The notes under the pieces were generated by a model. It saw only the letters and a program-made list of their open reading frames with translations, was not told the origin of the DNA and made no database searches. DNA of 64,000 nt from Gavia stellata (Eukaryota > Chordata > Aves > Gaviiformes > Gaviidae), in the NCBI RefSeq assembly GCF_030936135.1, contig NC_082594.1, forward strand, positions 22,611,553 through 22,675,552, read 5' to 3'. This document shows positions 1-14,800 of the stretch, piece by piece (within the stretch, counting starts at the first letter, position 1; every line of letters starts with the position of its first letter). A program made the translations under genes and the position numbers.

Positions 1-2665
1 TGAAATGAGGTGGATACATAATTGAAATCATGCATTCACAAATGAAACTTGTCCTTTTTTTTCCCTACTCTGAGCACTACTGTGTGTTTTAGCCTGCTCT
101 TAAAGAAATGGGATGTCTTGGGTCAGTCTGTCTCTTCCCTGCTAGCTCTTGAATGCATTAGACCATTTCATAAAGCATTGATGAGAAAATGAAAAACTCA
201 AACTGCAGTTGTAGGTTTTCTTCAAATTAGCTTTTACAGGTGAGGAAGAACATGATGTGGAGAAGGGACTTAAATTAGTGCTCCTGGTGAAAGGCATTTT
301 GATCATACTTGGTGTGGTAGATGCTTCAAGAGGTAGCAGGCAATTAGCCAGGCAGCATGCAGCCAGCTTCCGACTGGCCCCAGCGTGTTGCGTGGGGTGG
401 TGGGGAAAAGTCGGGTAAACTGCAAAAGGTAAGAGGAGGGGCCAGCTCTGCAAATGCTAGACAGAAAGCCATGGGAAACCAGGCTTTATTCTGCTGGTTT
501 TCTGGTCTTTTGATATAAGAATTTAAGTAAGATTTGTTAAAAAAAAAATAAAAATTGGGAGCATGAACATGTGTAGCAAAACATATTCCCAGTAATTCTC
601 TTAAAAAAGCAAACAAACCAACCCCCACAAACCCCAAACCCAGTAGAATGGTTGCTTTGTTCGCCAGAGTGTTTTACTGATGAATTGCACATAAAAATGA
701 GTTCCAAGGAAAGACAATTTTGAGATGTTGAATCACCCACCAATATTTCAGGAATTCTGTTGTTATAGTTGTAGGGAGTCTTTATGCCTTTAGTTGGTAC
801 AACAGTGTTGTTAATGTTACAGAGAAAAAGAAAAAATGTAGCTTGTGTTGGAGTAATAGTAAGATTTGGAATTGTCTGCTTTAGCACTGATTTGTGCTCC
901 TATTAATTTACTTCTTACTAATTATGTTTATGAACATTTTACTGCACAGTGAAATAATTCCTCATGATGACTTTTCTTTCATAGTTGCAATGTGTTAGCC
1001 TATTTGCAGTGTGATGTTGCTCTTCAGTAATTGTGAATTTCCAATTTTTACCTATGTTTGATCAAGTTCAGAAAACTGACTGCATTGGATATTAAGCAAT
1101 ATTTTAAAATGCATCTGTTTGTAGAGGAATCCGAAGACATAGAACAGAAACAGAAGCTTTTTGGTCTAATATAAAATAAAAATTGTTCCCCTCTTACCTC
1201 TGATGTATTGTTTAAAATTTAGCAAACTCAGCTGGCCTTAATAAAGGCCAAATAAACTGTCTCATATGAAGAAAGATGTAAAATAGAATTCAAGACTACT
1301 GGTTAGAAGTCATGAGCCTATTTCTTCCTGGCCTGTTCTGAAGTAATCTTGCAGTTAAATAATTTGCTTTTTGCTAATTACTTAAGTTGTTAATTTTTTA
1401 GAAATGTTCTTGAAGAAAATATTTTAAAACTTCGGGGGGAAAGTAATTACAAAAATTACTGTGCAACATTTGAAAAGCAGAAAGGTATTTTCAGTTTACT
1501 AATGTGATTTTAATTAGAGAAATTGAAAGGTTACTTTACTTGCTTTAGTGCAATAAAAAAGAAATTTTCAGTTAAGTCTTTTTCAAATGAACTTATGTGC
1601 TTGGTAGTACTGTAACTTCTTATTCCAGAAAATTTCAGTGCCACGTAGTTAAACGGAACATTATTCATAAGTAGTGCATGGACATTGAATTGTCAGTGTT
1701 AAAAAAGCTAATCAAATAGACTCATAATTGTGTTAATGCCATTTTAAAGATAACTGCTTAAGAACTCTTTATATTATATGTTCTTTTTCCCTTTTGGGGG
1801 AATTCTGTCCCACTTGGGCATCCTGGGTCTCAAAGCTGCTTTCCGCAGGATAGCGTTTTCTATACCATTGTGCCCTTTTGTGATGCTTTGAGATCTCATT
1901 TTGTATTTGTTTTCACCCTTCTTAGTTTCATTTATTTTTCTAAGAAGAACAGTTCTGACAACCTTTATTTTCTCAGATAAATGTTTTCCCACATCTGGTA
2001 CATTCCCAAAATCTGTTCAGTATGTGCTTTTACCTCATTCAGATTGTCATTCAGCACCACCTGTGGAAAACCATCTTCCTCACAAGCTTCTTCCTTATTC
2101 TCACCCAGCCTATTTCTGCGAGGCCCTTGCACTTATCTGTCGGAGGAGTTTATCATTTTGACTGAAAACTGTCAGAGCAAGGGGAGGTCAGTGTCTGATG
2201 TAGTCAGGGGGCTGTAATGCATGGACAGTTTGTTGGTGGCCAGCTTGCCAAGGCAGCGAGCCAGCTTGCTCCAGACAGTGATCTTTCCTGCCACTCCTGT
2301 GGGGACTGCCAGTTTTTTATAAATGCAAATGTGCGCTAAAGTCCAGTGATTCTGGTACTGGAGCACAGGTCTGTGTAGACAGTAAATCTTACATTTTTTT
2401 GCCTTCAATTTGGTGTACGTTATCTACATGCACTGTATCCTTCAGGCTTATCTGCAGTGTTCTTGTCATGTTCTGGCTTGAATGCATGACTTCAGTGCCT
2501 CAGTAGGAATTGTACAGTATCTTACAGCAGGAAGACTGAAGCAAGTGCTTTAAAAGAAGAAAGGTGAAGTATATTTTGTAGAAAAAAATTAATATGTGCT
2601 ACACAGATTCATAGCTCTTAATTTCATTTTGGTAAATATAATACATATTTTTCTGTAAATTCCAG
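1..2665 (+). other. 3' part of WASF3 intron 1 (5' UTR intron)
   Basis: AT-rich sequence with no CpG island, so the promoter and non-coding first exon must be upstream of the window. Short open frames on both strands here have no recognisable product. An A/C-rich patch lies at about 606-645. The region ends in the acceptor TTCCAG at 2665. Confidence 0.7.
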
Positions 2666-2675
2666 GTTGTGAGCC

Positions 2676-2808
2676 ATGCCTTTGGTGAAAAGGAACATTG
2701 AACCACGGCATCTCTGCCGAGGAGCTCTGCCAGAGGGAATTACTAGTGAACTGGAATGTGTAACAAATAGTACCCTTGCTGCTATCATACGCCAGCTAAG
2801 CAGCTTAA
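2676..2808 (+). CDS. WASF3: WASF3 first coding exon (residues 1-44 plus 1 nt)
   Basis: The acceptor AG is at 2664-2665 and the exon begins at 2666 with ten bases of 5' UTR. The start ATG at 2676 has G at -3. An in-frame TGA (2670-2672) lies two codons upstream, which fixes the start. The exon encodes the conserved N-terminal helix of the WAVE homology domain, ending in IIRQLSSL. The donor GTAAGT starts at 2809 and the exon ends in phase 1. The N-terminal helix packs with ABI and BRK1 in the WAVE complex (family knowledge). Confidence 0.96.
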
Positions 2809-5800
2809 GTAAGTATCTGTAACTTCCTGCAAGTATTTGATTCCTGATGAAAAACTGAATAAATGAAAAGTTTTAAGATGGCTTGTTTTAAATAGCAAAA
2901 TTATGATGCAGGACATTGCTACTTATGTTATATAATAATATAATGCTGCTTCATTGCTTTTATGCTCTTTGAAGTTTATACAAGAGCCTCTCTAAGATTT
3001 ACAAGTGTAAAAAACCAACCAACCAAACAAAAACCCCAAAAGCCCCCAAAACAACAAAAAAACCCGCCAAACCAAAAGAACCCCCAAACAGCCAGCAACA
3101 AAGAAACAACCAACCAAAAAACTATGGCATAGAAAACCAGGAATTTTTCTAAGGTGAGAGAAAGTGGTGCAGGAAACAAGACTAGCACTTGAGTTATTCT
3201 TGGCTTTCAGTTATACAAGAGGAAGCCAGCAGACTCTCCTGCCTCTTGGCATCAAGCGGCGCATTTGACTGAAATTTCAATTTGTTTTAAGTGCTAATAT
3301 TTCTTAAGCCTTTTCTTTATGTATGTGTGTGATCAATTCATATGAATGAAATTCAGGACATACATCAAAAGAATGGCATTCACTGAACAAACCTATAGGC
3401 TACTGTTGAGGCAAGCTAGTGTCAGCTCCATATAGAGTAGCCTACGCAGCATGCCTGTCAGTTGACACCACAACTAGCAATTCTAGAAGCATGCCTGGAG
3501 TGCTTGCAAGAAGAATAATATTTCTTAATGAATGAGAAAAGAGATTTCTTCAGAGTGTGTTTAACAATCAGTAGCTGTTGTTTGTGCTGATAACTCTGGT
3601 TCTAGAAAAGAAATTATCGCTTCGTCAGTTTCTTCACTTTGTAAATGGAAATGGTTTAAGAATGTAAGAAAGTCTGTATGGAGTTTAGACTATGGGTCCC
3701 ACTAAATTCAGTGTTCAGTTTGCGATGATAGGAAATAGCCTATGCCTAGAGAAAGAATACAAGAAACACAGCATGTTCCGCTTTCCAGCAGTCAGTGATT
3801 TAGGGATTTTCTGAACTGGAGGTCCATCTGAATCATCCTGTGTAACGAGCATTCATAAACCATTCATTTGTGGAATTGCTTAGATGTGTTCAAATAGGGA
3901 TTGCACTTTTTTCTTGCCTAGTGACCTGTGACAGAATGTCCCACAGTAGAAGTTATCTGTTTCTTCCTTTTGTTACCTTCTGGTTCTTGAGTTATGAAAA
4001 ATAATGAAAGGTGTTTTCATCTCGTGTATTTCTGTAATCATTTGTGATTTTGTTAAATCTTTATTGTGTTCTCCTAGTGGAATCTTTTCCAGGTTGGAGT
4101 GTCCTGATCTGTTAGTAGTCTTTGGATAGAAACCATTTTGTATTTCTGATCATTGTTATTTCTGCTTTGGATATGTAAGTTAGAGTATGTTGGGTTTTTT
4201 AAGGTGGAGTGTTGAGGACTTCAGATCATAATCAAAACAGACTTTTTCTGTTTTATCATTAGTTCCCTAAAAATTAATAGAAATTTGATTGCTGCTGAAC
4301 ATTGAGTTGATATTTTCAGAGAAGTTTCCAAGTGATTCTCTGCCGATTTAGTGTCTAATGTTATTTATAGTTAATCTGTGTTTTGTATTGTCATTGAGTT
4401 TCATTTACTGTTTTATCAGGCAGTTGCTCAGTATTGACGTCCTTAAGTTTTAGAAAATCGAGAAGAATGACTAGTATCTCCTAATTACATTCAAGGATAT
4501 CTGATAAGACCTCATTTTGGTATTGTACAATGATCGCCAAAGTGTGGATAATACCCTTTTCACTTGTCTGACTTGCTAGTAATGTCTAGCTTTCATTGCT
4601 CCAGATTTGGTCTTGGGGCTAATCTGCCTGTTCCATTGCGTATTCAGATCCTCTTATGATTGTTGCTGAGGAACTGGCTACTTACACAATCCATATCCTG
4701 CAATTTTCCCTTAACGGATTTCTCAGGTCGTCAGAAGTATCTGTAGAAATCCCTAAAGTACTTTATTAGTGTCAAATTAAAGATCTATGCAAATAAATGA
4801 TGCGTCTTTTGTTTTAACAGATGAATACATGGTATTTAATGAGTGAAGTCTACCACCAGGCTTGTCCACAGTCTAAAATCTGTAATGTTTGCAGAGGGTT
4901 TTTTCTGCAGACAGCATTTTTTTTCTTGCCTGTGTTTCAAGCCAGCTGGGAGCAAGGAAATGATCACAGAAAAATGGTGTACTGGAGCTAATGTAGTATG
5001 TCCTGCTGACAGCATCAGAGCTTGTTGGTGTTCCCACAGCTTGAAGCATAGAGAGAGCCAAGTACAGGTCTATCTTGCAGTCACACTGGTTTTTAATGTT
5101 GCACCGTCAGTTCAGTGTGAATTTTAAAAACTGGCAGATCTGTGCTGTTGCATACAAATTTAGCTTGCTTCTGCCTCTGCTCTTTTCAGGAGACATGAAC
5201 AAGTTTCTATCCAAAGGGAATGTGCTCTCGGTGGAGGTTTTTTCTATTATGTCTTGGGATTTGGGTTTGTTTGCAGCCAGCTGGCTTGGAGTACAGGCAG
5301 AGTGAGCTGCGTTCTGTATGAAACTGTGCGCTTTTATATAAGGCAAAAGCTTGATTAGGGGATTCACTTCCATTTGGGAAGAGAGAATCTACTGGGGGGA
5401 GGACTAGGAGCATTTGCAGCCTGTATCTGTAAGTACCATGATGCTTTCCTAGTAAACACAGTCATGGAGCAAAGACTTTGAAGAAAGATTCCGCAAATTA
5501 CTCTGTTACTTTTGGCAGTGGAGCTTGGTCTGATGGCTGCAGGAGTCTAGCCAGTGAAAAAAGCTGCTGTCTGCAACAGGATCTGTTGCACCATGATTGT
5601 GTTCCTGAATTTTGCATATGTGTATATATGGGGAAGGAATAATAAATTACATCTGATTGTTGTTGAAGAGTAAATATTAAAAAATGTATATGTACTCCTT
5701 TATTGAGCTTTTCTTAATTAGATTTCAGTCTGTACATCCATTGTGTTTCAAGTTGCATTACCACTTCTTTCCTTTCTGTGAATCTTTAAATGTTTTGTAT

Positions 5801-8800
5801 TTTTGTATCTCTGGCTTCTCCATTCATTCAGATACTATCTGTCAGGCTGAAATCTTATTTCTACATGGGTATAAACCATCTGTACATGGGTACAGAGCTA
5901 CTTTCTTTGACACATATGCAAGTTGATACAAAATGATTTTTTGCTGTACAATATAAAATGGAGGAAATGTGATCTGTGGGGACTTGAAGACTTGCCTTCA
6001 CGCAGAGAGCCATGTCCAACTTGCTTCCTAGTATTTTCTTGGGTAGATTGGCCATTGGCTCAGAGATTCACTGGTTTGCATGCAGGCCTGAGCACACTGC
6101 ATCCAGCTTTGTGTGACTGTGCTCTTTACCATGGTTAAACCAGGTTGAGTTGGGAAGTTTAGCTTTTTTGGCATTAGGTATTGCCCTGGAGGTAGTAGGA
6201 GGAGGCATATAACAATCAAGACTTGGTCAGTAACAGCCTACCACTTTTGCTTATTTAAAAAAAAAAAGGGGGGGGGGGGGAAGAGAAAGCATGATTCTGA
6301 TGCTAATTAATACAGTTAAAAATGGGTGGGTGGAATTACTGTTTTCTGCTCCATGTTGTGATAAAATGGTCATGTCCTGGGTGAATTCCAATTTACAAAA
6401 CACCAGCTAGTTCTGTGGGACTTTTCAGTCCTTACCTAGGACCCTGAGGATGGCATTAGTGCAGCACTGGCTCCCTTTGGGGCAGTGCTAGTGTCATCTT
6501 TCTTCCAGTGTCTTGTAGAACTGACACCTGAATGCCAGGTGATGACATTGCTCTACCTTTTCTCTTTGGCAATGCATGTTCATGGTAAACATGGAAAATT
6601 GTAATCCTTCTAATACACTGTACATCTTTCTATTAAATTGAATGTGTTCTTCCATGTACTTGTGCTGTGGAACAAGGAATGCAAACGAAAGATGTACTTT
6701 TTAGACTCAAATATGTGAAACGAAATGAGCCAAAGTAATAAAGACTGGGTTTCCGGTCTTCAGACAAGCCAGCACCATTGTTGAATTCCTCTTCTGTTAC
6801 AGCACCGAGCATTTTGACTGCTGACAAAAGACACCTTTGGGGGCAACATATTCGGTGTGTTAATGCACACCTTTTTATGCAGTATGTGAAAATCAATTGT
6901 AACTAATTCAGGTGGTGTCTAGTCTCTGCTAGAGATGTTATAAACTGATGTGGCAAGATGATGTTTCATGTAATTACTGTAGAATTTGGGTAGAGGTATT
7001 ATTTCAAATTTTTGTGAGACAGTCATCTCCAGAAATGTCTCACAATGCTTGGAAACTTATTTTGTCAGCAATCAAATATACAGCTCTATGAAGATGACCT
7101 GTGGAAGTGCTAGAAAGAGGCACTGTTACTTGACATTAAAACCTATTGAGAGGGGGGGTTTTGGTGAGGCAACATCATGACTAAATTTCTCCTCAACTAC
7201 TTCTGTGGTTGGAGGGAGCCTGAAAAGGAAAGACTGCATAATTCCTTTGGTTTTTTTAAAATTAACATTTAGGTTGCCTGTACATTGGGAAGCACCTCAT
7301 GTTTTTAAATGACTGTCTTATAGTACCAAAATCAGCTCTTAAGTTGAAAGATACATGCTTGTAACTTCAGATCGCTTTTTCTGCTTGTTTCTGTATTGTT
7401 AAAAATCTAATTTAAAAGATGGTAACATAGAAGACACTAGAGAACTATTACTTTCTTTCTAAAACTTACTGTGTCATGTTAATCAGAATAGCGTGTTCTA
7501 TTAATGCTTTACCATGTCACTGTTTTTACTGTCAGGAGTGACAACCTGTCTTTCACTTGTTTTAGAGTAGTGAGTGTTTAAAAAAATATTTTTTTCAATA
7601 CTAAAAGTATGTTCCCACAAATCAACTTTATGACTTATTTTGCCTCCTGAAAGATAACTGACAAGCACCTGTCTGCTTGACTTCTCTAGGGGCGATGTGT
7701 TTTAATCCTAGAATGTGGCAGTCCTCCCTCAGCAGGCTGATTTCAATATATTAACATAAACTAACATCCATTAAAAGTTACTGATGTTTTGAGCACTGAA
7801 TACTGGTGGCTGAAGAATGTAATACCTGCTTTATTTAGCTGAAGAGTTGAAAAGCTCCACAGTTTGGAATAACCTCTTCATTTGCAGCAACTAAATCAAA
7901 TGGGGATTGTAATTGAATCTCAAATAGTTGCTGGGAAGCACTTAGAGAACACTTTCAGCGTGAAGGTGGTTGAACGCTGGCACAGGTTGCTCAGAGAAGT
8001 TGTGGAGCCTCCATCCTTGGAAGTGTTCAAAACCCAACTGGACACAGTCCTGGGCAACCTGCTCTGTCTGACTGTGCTTTGAGCGGGGAGTTGGACTAAT
8101 GATTTTCAACCTCAACTATGCTGTGGTTGTATGATTTCTGTTTTGGAGGGGGAGGAGATTAAGAGCAGGTAGGCAGCACACGTTGCCTACCCACCTTCCA
8201 CACATGTATGAAGCAGAGCTTGGATACACCAAAATATCTAATATTTTGGGTTAGTTATTGGCTGATCTTATGCTTAGTGAAGAAATCTATTACTGGTAAG
8301 AGTCCTCCACTAAAAGCAAGGCAATCAAATTTAATTTTTTTCATTTGTAATTCACAAACAGTGCTTTCAGATATTGTTGTGGTGGTGGTGGTGTTCTCTT
8401 CCCCCCAAGTAAATGATCCAAGGAAGGGGCAGATCCTGTTGACTTCCTAGGTGTGGCTATTTTTTACTTTGAATTATGGTCTCCAGATGTTCACAGGAGG
8501 GGGTCTTGACTGAAATTTTCATTGCATCTGTACTCTTCTTTGTAAAGTATTAAGGTTGGTTATAGGACCCAACTTAATGTCAACAATTGCTGTTCTTTTT
8601 GGAAGTCACTGTCATTTACGTGGTTAATACACATTCCATATTGTTCCAACTATTGGACAAAGTTTCACTTTCCCCCTCCCCTCCATTTCTGCTCTTCAGA
8701 CTCATCTTGATACAGGTCATAACAAGATGAATTTAATTCAGAACTATGGTTTTAAAATTTATTTTTGTTCAAAAAGCATGGTTCAATGCAGGAGGCAAGA

Positions 8801-11800
8801 TTTTGGTTTTTGCACGGAGAACTGATGGAGTGTGGATGTCTTCGGAGAAGTGTTGGCTGCAGAAATTGGGGGGGAGATCTTAAATGAAGCAGCGGTATCT
8901 GGGTAGGAGGGACTGAGACAGAAGTTCTGTCAGTTGAGCGAGCAGGAGCAATGAATTTGGGTGGAATCTGAAATTTGTAGGGAAGTTCTGGGGCAGGAGA
9001 AGTGTTAAAATTGGGGATTCTGATCCAGAGTGGTTGAGAGGTTCCGACTGGGGCAGGAGGAGAGTGAACTGTGGATGAGGATGCCTAGTACTTTGGGAGG
9101 TGGGAGGTCTAGGGAAGGAATGGGCATGCACAAGGATCTGTGGACCAAGAGGGGATTTGGTTTATCATGTGGCACTCCTACCCTAAAAGTGCTACAGTGA
9201 ACAGGGCATGAGGCTGCAGATCTGAACTTGGGCTATTCACTCTCATTAGTGATTGAGAAAATACGGCACCTGAAAGGGAGGTTGAAAAGGTTGTAGGCTC
9301 CTCTTTTGTGCTATATCAAGTCCAGACTGGCCATGAGTAAATATGGTCAGTGCTGTCTTACTCAGTCTCTCAAATGACTCCAGTGACAGCAACATGTATA
9401 CAGGGAGCATTTGTAGAGGTAAGTGAGCTGCCTTGCGTGAGGATCCTGGTTTTTATGTTTCACTTTGCCTTCATTTTGATGTTGGCTTGTGCTTATGCTT
9501 ATAATTAAATCTTAATGACTATGGATTGCAAGATTCTAGATTTCAAAATTTACTTCAGAAGCTTTTACAGACAGCAGTAACTTTGGGCATTTATTTTCAT
9601 CACAGAGGCAGGTTTTAATTATCAGTTGTGTGTCAGTTGGCAGTAGTTCAGCTACATAAGGATTAAAATTTGAAAGTCTTCCTGTTCAAGTAGAAGACTA
9701 ACCAGGCTTCAGGCAGCATTTATGGTGTATTTTGAGATTTTTGTACAAATCTGTTGTCCAGAATTTTGCTGAATGACAAACTGCGCTGTTATAAACCTAC
9801 AGCTAATGTGTTTTATTATAATGTCATGATATTGAAGCCAGTTGTCTTGTGTTTTGTAAGCCTTTAGCAAAGGGATTTCCCTGTCTATTTTCTTACACAG
9901 GCAAACATGCTGAAGACATATTTGGTGAATTGTTTAATGAGGCCAACAGCTTCTACATCAGAGCAAATTCCCTTCAAGACAGAATTGATCGTCTTGCTGT
10001 CAAAGTTACCCAGCTGGATTCAACAGTGGAAGAGGGTAGGTAATTGCATGAAAGCATTGATCCAGAAGTGATGTTGATAAGACCACAGTATTTAATTACA
10101 CAACAATCTCTTGTCTTTTCAAAGTAATCCTGAACCGATATTTCATCATCTTCTCTCAGTAAGGCAAGCTAGGAATAATCATGTTAGCAGAGCGAGGAAA
10201 AAATATTCTTGAATTGTATAACTGTCTTCATTTTTGACTTAGTGTTACTTCAAGAAGCTCCCGTAGTAATGGAGCCATTAAGCTGCTTTTTTTACAGGGA
10301 AAACTTTTAGTTTGTGAGCGTAATAAATCAGAAGTGAATAAATCTAGACCTTACTGGAAATAAATCAGAATATTGGAAAAAATTTGAGACAGTAGATCTG
10401 TTTGTTTATTTCAGGGTAGGGTGGTCACAAACTATATTAGTAGTGTCTGTTCTGCAGTCATCTAAGATCTTCCAGTACTCTTTACCTAAATGAGGCACTG
10501 TGTGTTTGCATCAACTAGGTGAAATTCTCTAGGGGGTTCTAGTCACTAGAAACGGTATTTCCTTTAAAATGCTGTTACATCCTCACTTGCTTATGTGTTT
10601 AGTCATTCACTGCATAAATACACAGTAAAACCAAAGGATTTAAGTAACATTATTACGTTGTTCGGAAGCATTTATTTGGGTAGGTAAAACATGTTTCTCT
10701 GTCTAGGTCTAAAAGCTGTAGTGTGCATGTTTGTTTCATGTTCAGTTACACGTCTGAGCCAGCCACTGCATGTATGCCCTGTTTAGATGATTCCTGACAT
10801 TTAATAAAATGTAAAAGCTTGTTACATCAGGACAATAGTGTAATATTCACTCAGTAGTTAATGCTACTTGTGATACATTTAATAGTACTATTTATATGGT
10901 TTATAGATCATATTTAATATTTATATTTGTATAGTTTATATAGTATATTTAATACTACTATTAATGTCAATATTAAATGTTACCGTTGATATTTAATAGT
11001 GTAGTATTTAGCCTTCCATTTTTAGCTTGTTACTGTCTGAAGATTATTACATGTCTGATTTTTCTTTCTCTGCTTTTGGGACATGTTAACTGGTAGACTA
11101 TCACAGTTGATACTAGCACCTTTCTTTTGCTGTCTTAAAGGTCAAGAGATATATGTAAACATAACCTAAGCTATTATGGGGTCACTCTTCAGGTTAGTTT
11201 TTGAGGCATGTTGTGGTAATATGAGCAAACTAGATAATATTCACACACCGTACTTGCTCTGTGCTGAGGTGGATGATGTCAGTCTTCATGACTTTAAGGC
11301 CAAAATTTTTGGAACCATAGTCCTCATCAGAGGTTGTTTTTGCTTTTGTTTCTTTTTTAATGTCTCATTTGTATTATGCAATACCTCCTGGCTAGTTTCT
11401 AGAGTTTGGAGAGTAATTAAAAGCAGCCTATTAGAAAGGGAAACTAGTATATGGACTGAGAATTTAATTAGATTTTATTTTAAATTGACAACAGTTATTA
11501 CTCTTGCATTGCTAATTGTCTTTCACATTAATAAGCTGTATATACAAACTGCTGTCACTTTAGTTTCAGTAGGAAATTTTATTAGCTATTTCACTGTAGA
11601 AGTTGAAGTCTTTATAATAATTCATTGTACTGTTGCTAATACTAAATATATTTCTGGGTAGCTTAGGCATTTAAGAAAAATGTCAATTGCTAGGTTGATT
11701 TAACAAAACTTCAGATTTAATTGCGTCAGTGATTTCTTACATTCTCAGGTATAGCTAATATATAAAATATTTTTATATATATGCTATATATAACTAATAC

Positions 11801-14800
11801 TAGAGTTGAAAAACATTTTAAAATAATTGAGGTTAGGTTTTCAAAAGCATATAAATGGGTTTTGTGCTCTTTTGAATGTCTTCTTTCAAAGAATGATGTA
11901 ACAATTCAGATATATAAATCTGAAAAAATTGCCTGAAGTACCTTACTGTTTTACTTACAGGCAGGTTTAAATAGAAATTAATTTCTCAAAAATGTTGTTT
12001 TGATACTTCAGATGATGTGGATGGGGCAATGACAATTTGGAATGAAATATTCTATTTCTAATTTTTTGCTATTTTAAAAGCTACGGAAGAATCTAGTGTT
12101 CTTGGAGTGAGAGGCAAGACCTCAGCACAGATAACAAAAATAGTTGGGTAGAGAAGTCTGAGTGGGATTTGGTTTCCATCATGACAAAGCATAACAGTGT
12201 ACCTGACAGGGTGTGTTTCAAACTTCATGCCTTTCTGGTTTTGCAGGTCATCAATATATTAAACTTTTGCCTGGTACTGTTCAGTTACCATGTGAAATTC
12301 TCACAGTTCTTGAGACTCAATAAATTAGACGAATGGGCAAGAAATATTAGATGAAATGTCAATGGGAATAAAAAGAAAACAAGCCAGTGCATTTTGTTTG
12401 CACTACTCCTGCAGCTTACACTGTTGTAAAACAGTTGAACCAATTAAAGAAATGGTTAGTGTCATTGTAGACAAGCCAGTGAAGACTGCAACGCTCTGTT
12501 CAACTGCAGTCAAAAACCTGTATTTCAGGTTGCCTAAGAATGGAAGATAATGTGGAGAGCTTACTGCCATTTTAAATTTATTGGTATTATCTGGATCTTT
12601 TTAACAATGGTCACTCCATCTCAGGAAAATTTATATTAAGAATGAAAGTCTTGCTAAAAGTGACAGGAACAATTAAAAGCAACTTAAATCTTTCATTTGA
12701 AAAGAAAAAATGAAAAGGCTAGTATTGCTTCCCCCAGAACTGTGCACCTGAAAAGATAAAATGGAAATATGTTACTGGACTGTATAAAGACGACAAGTAT
12801 TTGTCTCTATAGAGAGATGAGGAAAACTCAAGATCAAGGGAAGTTCAATTATATGGAAAGGTTTTGGAGTGGAAAGATGGTAAAAGATGTGTAACTCTTT
12901 CTCTCAAAGGAGGTTATGGAGGCCATAATTTAATTAAACTTAGAATGGGGTTGAATATGTATGGATACTACATGTAATTATAAAACATGCTGTGTCAGAA
13001 GAATACCAGACCTGTGTTTCAGGTTTGAAGCCAGTCTTTCTGCTATTAAAGTCCAGGTTAAACTTCATTAAAAGGGGACATCATTGAACATCTGCATGTG
13101 ACAGGATTCTTGCATCATCTTCCAAGACACAGTCCATGGTGCATTATTTTAAGTGAGGTTCTGGACCAAGTGGGACTTAAATCTGATTTATTATGGTAGT
13201 TCTTATATGCCTTTGTGCTTAAATATTATGATTATGCACTAAAGAAAATTCTTTCAGTTTTTCTTCTATATTTTGCAGAAGTATTTTAAATAGCTGGTGT
13301 AAAATGGACTTTGTTTATACACTTATGTTAATTTCAGACCTGTGATAAATGTATTTTTGTTTCTAACAGTATCATTACAGGATATCAACATGAAAAAAGC
13401 ATTCAAGAGCTCAACAATTCAAGATCAGCAGGTAGTTTCAAAGAACAGCATTCCTAACCCGGTGGCTGATATTTATAATCAGAGCGACAAACCACCACCT
13501 CTGAATATTCTTTCACCTTATAGGTATGCAAATATTCATTGTTTACGTTCTTGTACTTAGCCCTTTATCTCCTAGTTGTATGAAGACAATAATTACAGCA
13601 GAAGGGAAAAGCTGTATTGGTTATTGAGATTTATTTTTTCAGGGACTTCTCTGTTCATGGAAACAAAAATTGCTATTATCACACTTAAAATCATAAGTTG
13701 TACCTGACAAAAATCATCGTATTTCAACATAAGTGCTACATGGCAGCACAGGATCAGAGAATAAGGGCCATTGATTATGTAAAAAGTGAAAAGAAAATTA
13801 GTAATATACTAAACTGCTTTCTTTGGTTCATTTATCCAGAAAGCTGGATTTGTTGCTTTTGCCTTCCCTCTGTTGTCCCTCTTCCCCCCCTCAACATTAC
13901 ACACATGTGCACACACCCAATCTTTACCTTTTTTTTTCCTGGTTACTTGTGAATAAAAGAGCAGCAAGCAGGACTTTGTTTCCTGTTTTCTTTTCTTGTT
14001 TCCTTTAAGTTTATTGTTCATGAAATGAATATAATTTTTCTGCCTGAAGGGTTGTGGACAACACGTTTTTGCTGCGTCCTTCAACTTTTGAGAGGTACTA
14101 GATTGTGAGGTATCTGTATAAAGCAGGCACTTAGTCTGCAGTAAATTATTTGAATTTTTTTAGGAATGACATAGCAGAGCATTTGCAGTGTATCTTATTT
14201 TTAAGAGCTTTTACTTGGAAGGTAAAATTGTTAGATTTACAGCTGAAGGACACGTTTTTTGCCACTGCTACAGATAATGGTGCTGTTTGATTGTTTATAG
14301 GCATCCAGTTAGCAAGCGTTGTTATTGATCAGCTGTTCTGCACAGCTATATCCTAATACGTATCTGGATGACAGTGTCAGTGACCTTTATTGTTATTCCT
14401 GTTTTATTAGGGATACTATAGTGAAATCTACTTAAATTCTATTTCTTGCTATGTCTTTTACATCTGCTGAATTTGAAGTATTTCTATTTGTCTTGGACAA
14501 AGCTTAAACAAACTTCAACTTGTAGTCTGACCAAAGCTGCAGGGGTGGAAGAGTGGCCCCAGTATCCCCTTCAGTAGGTTAGATGTTTGTAGCAAGGAGA
14601 TGAGGCAAACAAAAAGTAAGGGTTTTACGTCTGTATGACCAGACAGTATAAAAGATCTGCTCTCTGTACCCTGCTCCAGCAGTTGTAAGGTTTCAGTGTG
14701 CTGGATCGCTATTGCTCTTGATCTTGCTGGTAGAAATTAGTATTCAGCTGCCATCAAAATTTACCCAGGAAGAAATTAGGATCCACAGCCAAAAGGGACT

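Larger units (their letters stand above)
2809..9900 (+). other. WASF3 intron 2 (7.1 kb)
   Basis: Contains a G-free A/C tract (3009-3122), an A11G13 block (6257-6280), a CR1 3' fragment (7940-8142), a short GGT repeat (about 8377-8394) and a G-rich, C-poor stretch (about 8865-9140). I recognise no coding exon in it. Confidence 0.9.

Noticed and set aside
1..2665. WASF3 promoter or first exon within the window
   Set aside because: No CpG-rich stretch or GC-rich 5' UTR is present. Exon 2666-2808 begins with a splice acceptor, so the first exon is further upstream.
9849..9900. In-frame ATG upstream of WASF3 coding exon 2 as an alternative start
   Set aside because: It is intronic, directly upstream of a good acceptor, and no promoter-like sequence is seen.
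11176..11661. 161-codon + strand open frame in intron 3
   Set aside because: Lies inside an AT-rich intron. The translation is hydrophobic and low in information, with no family likeness and no splice support.
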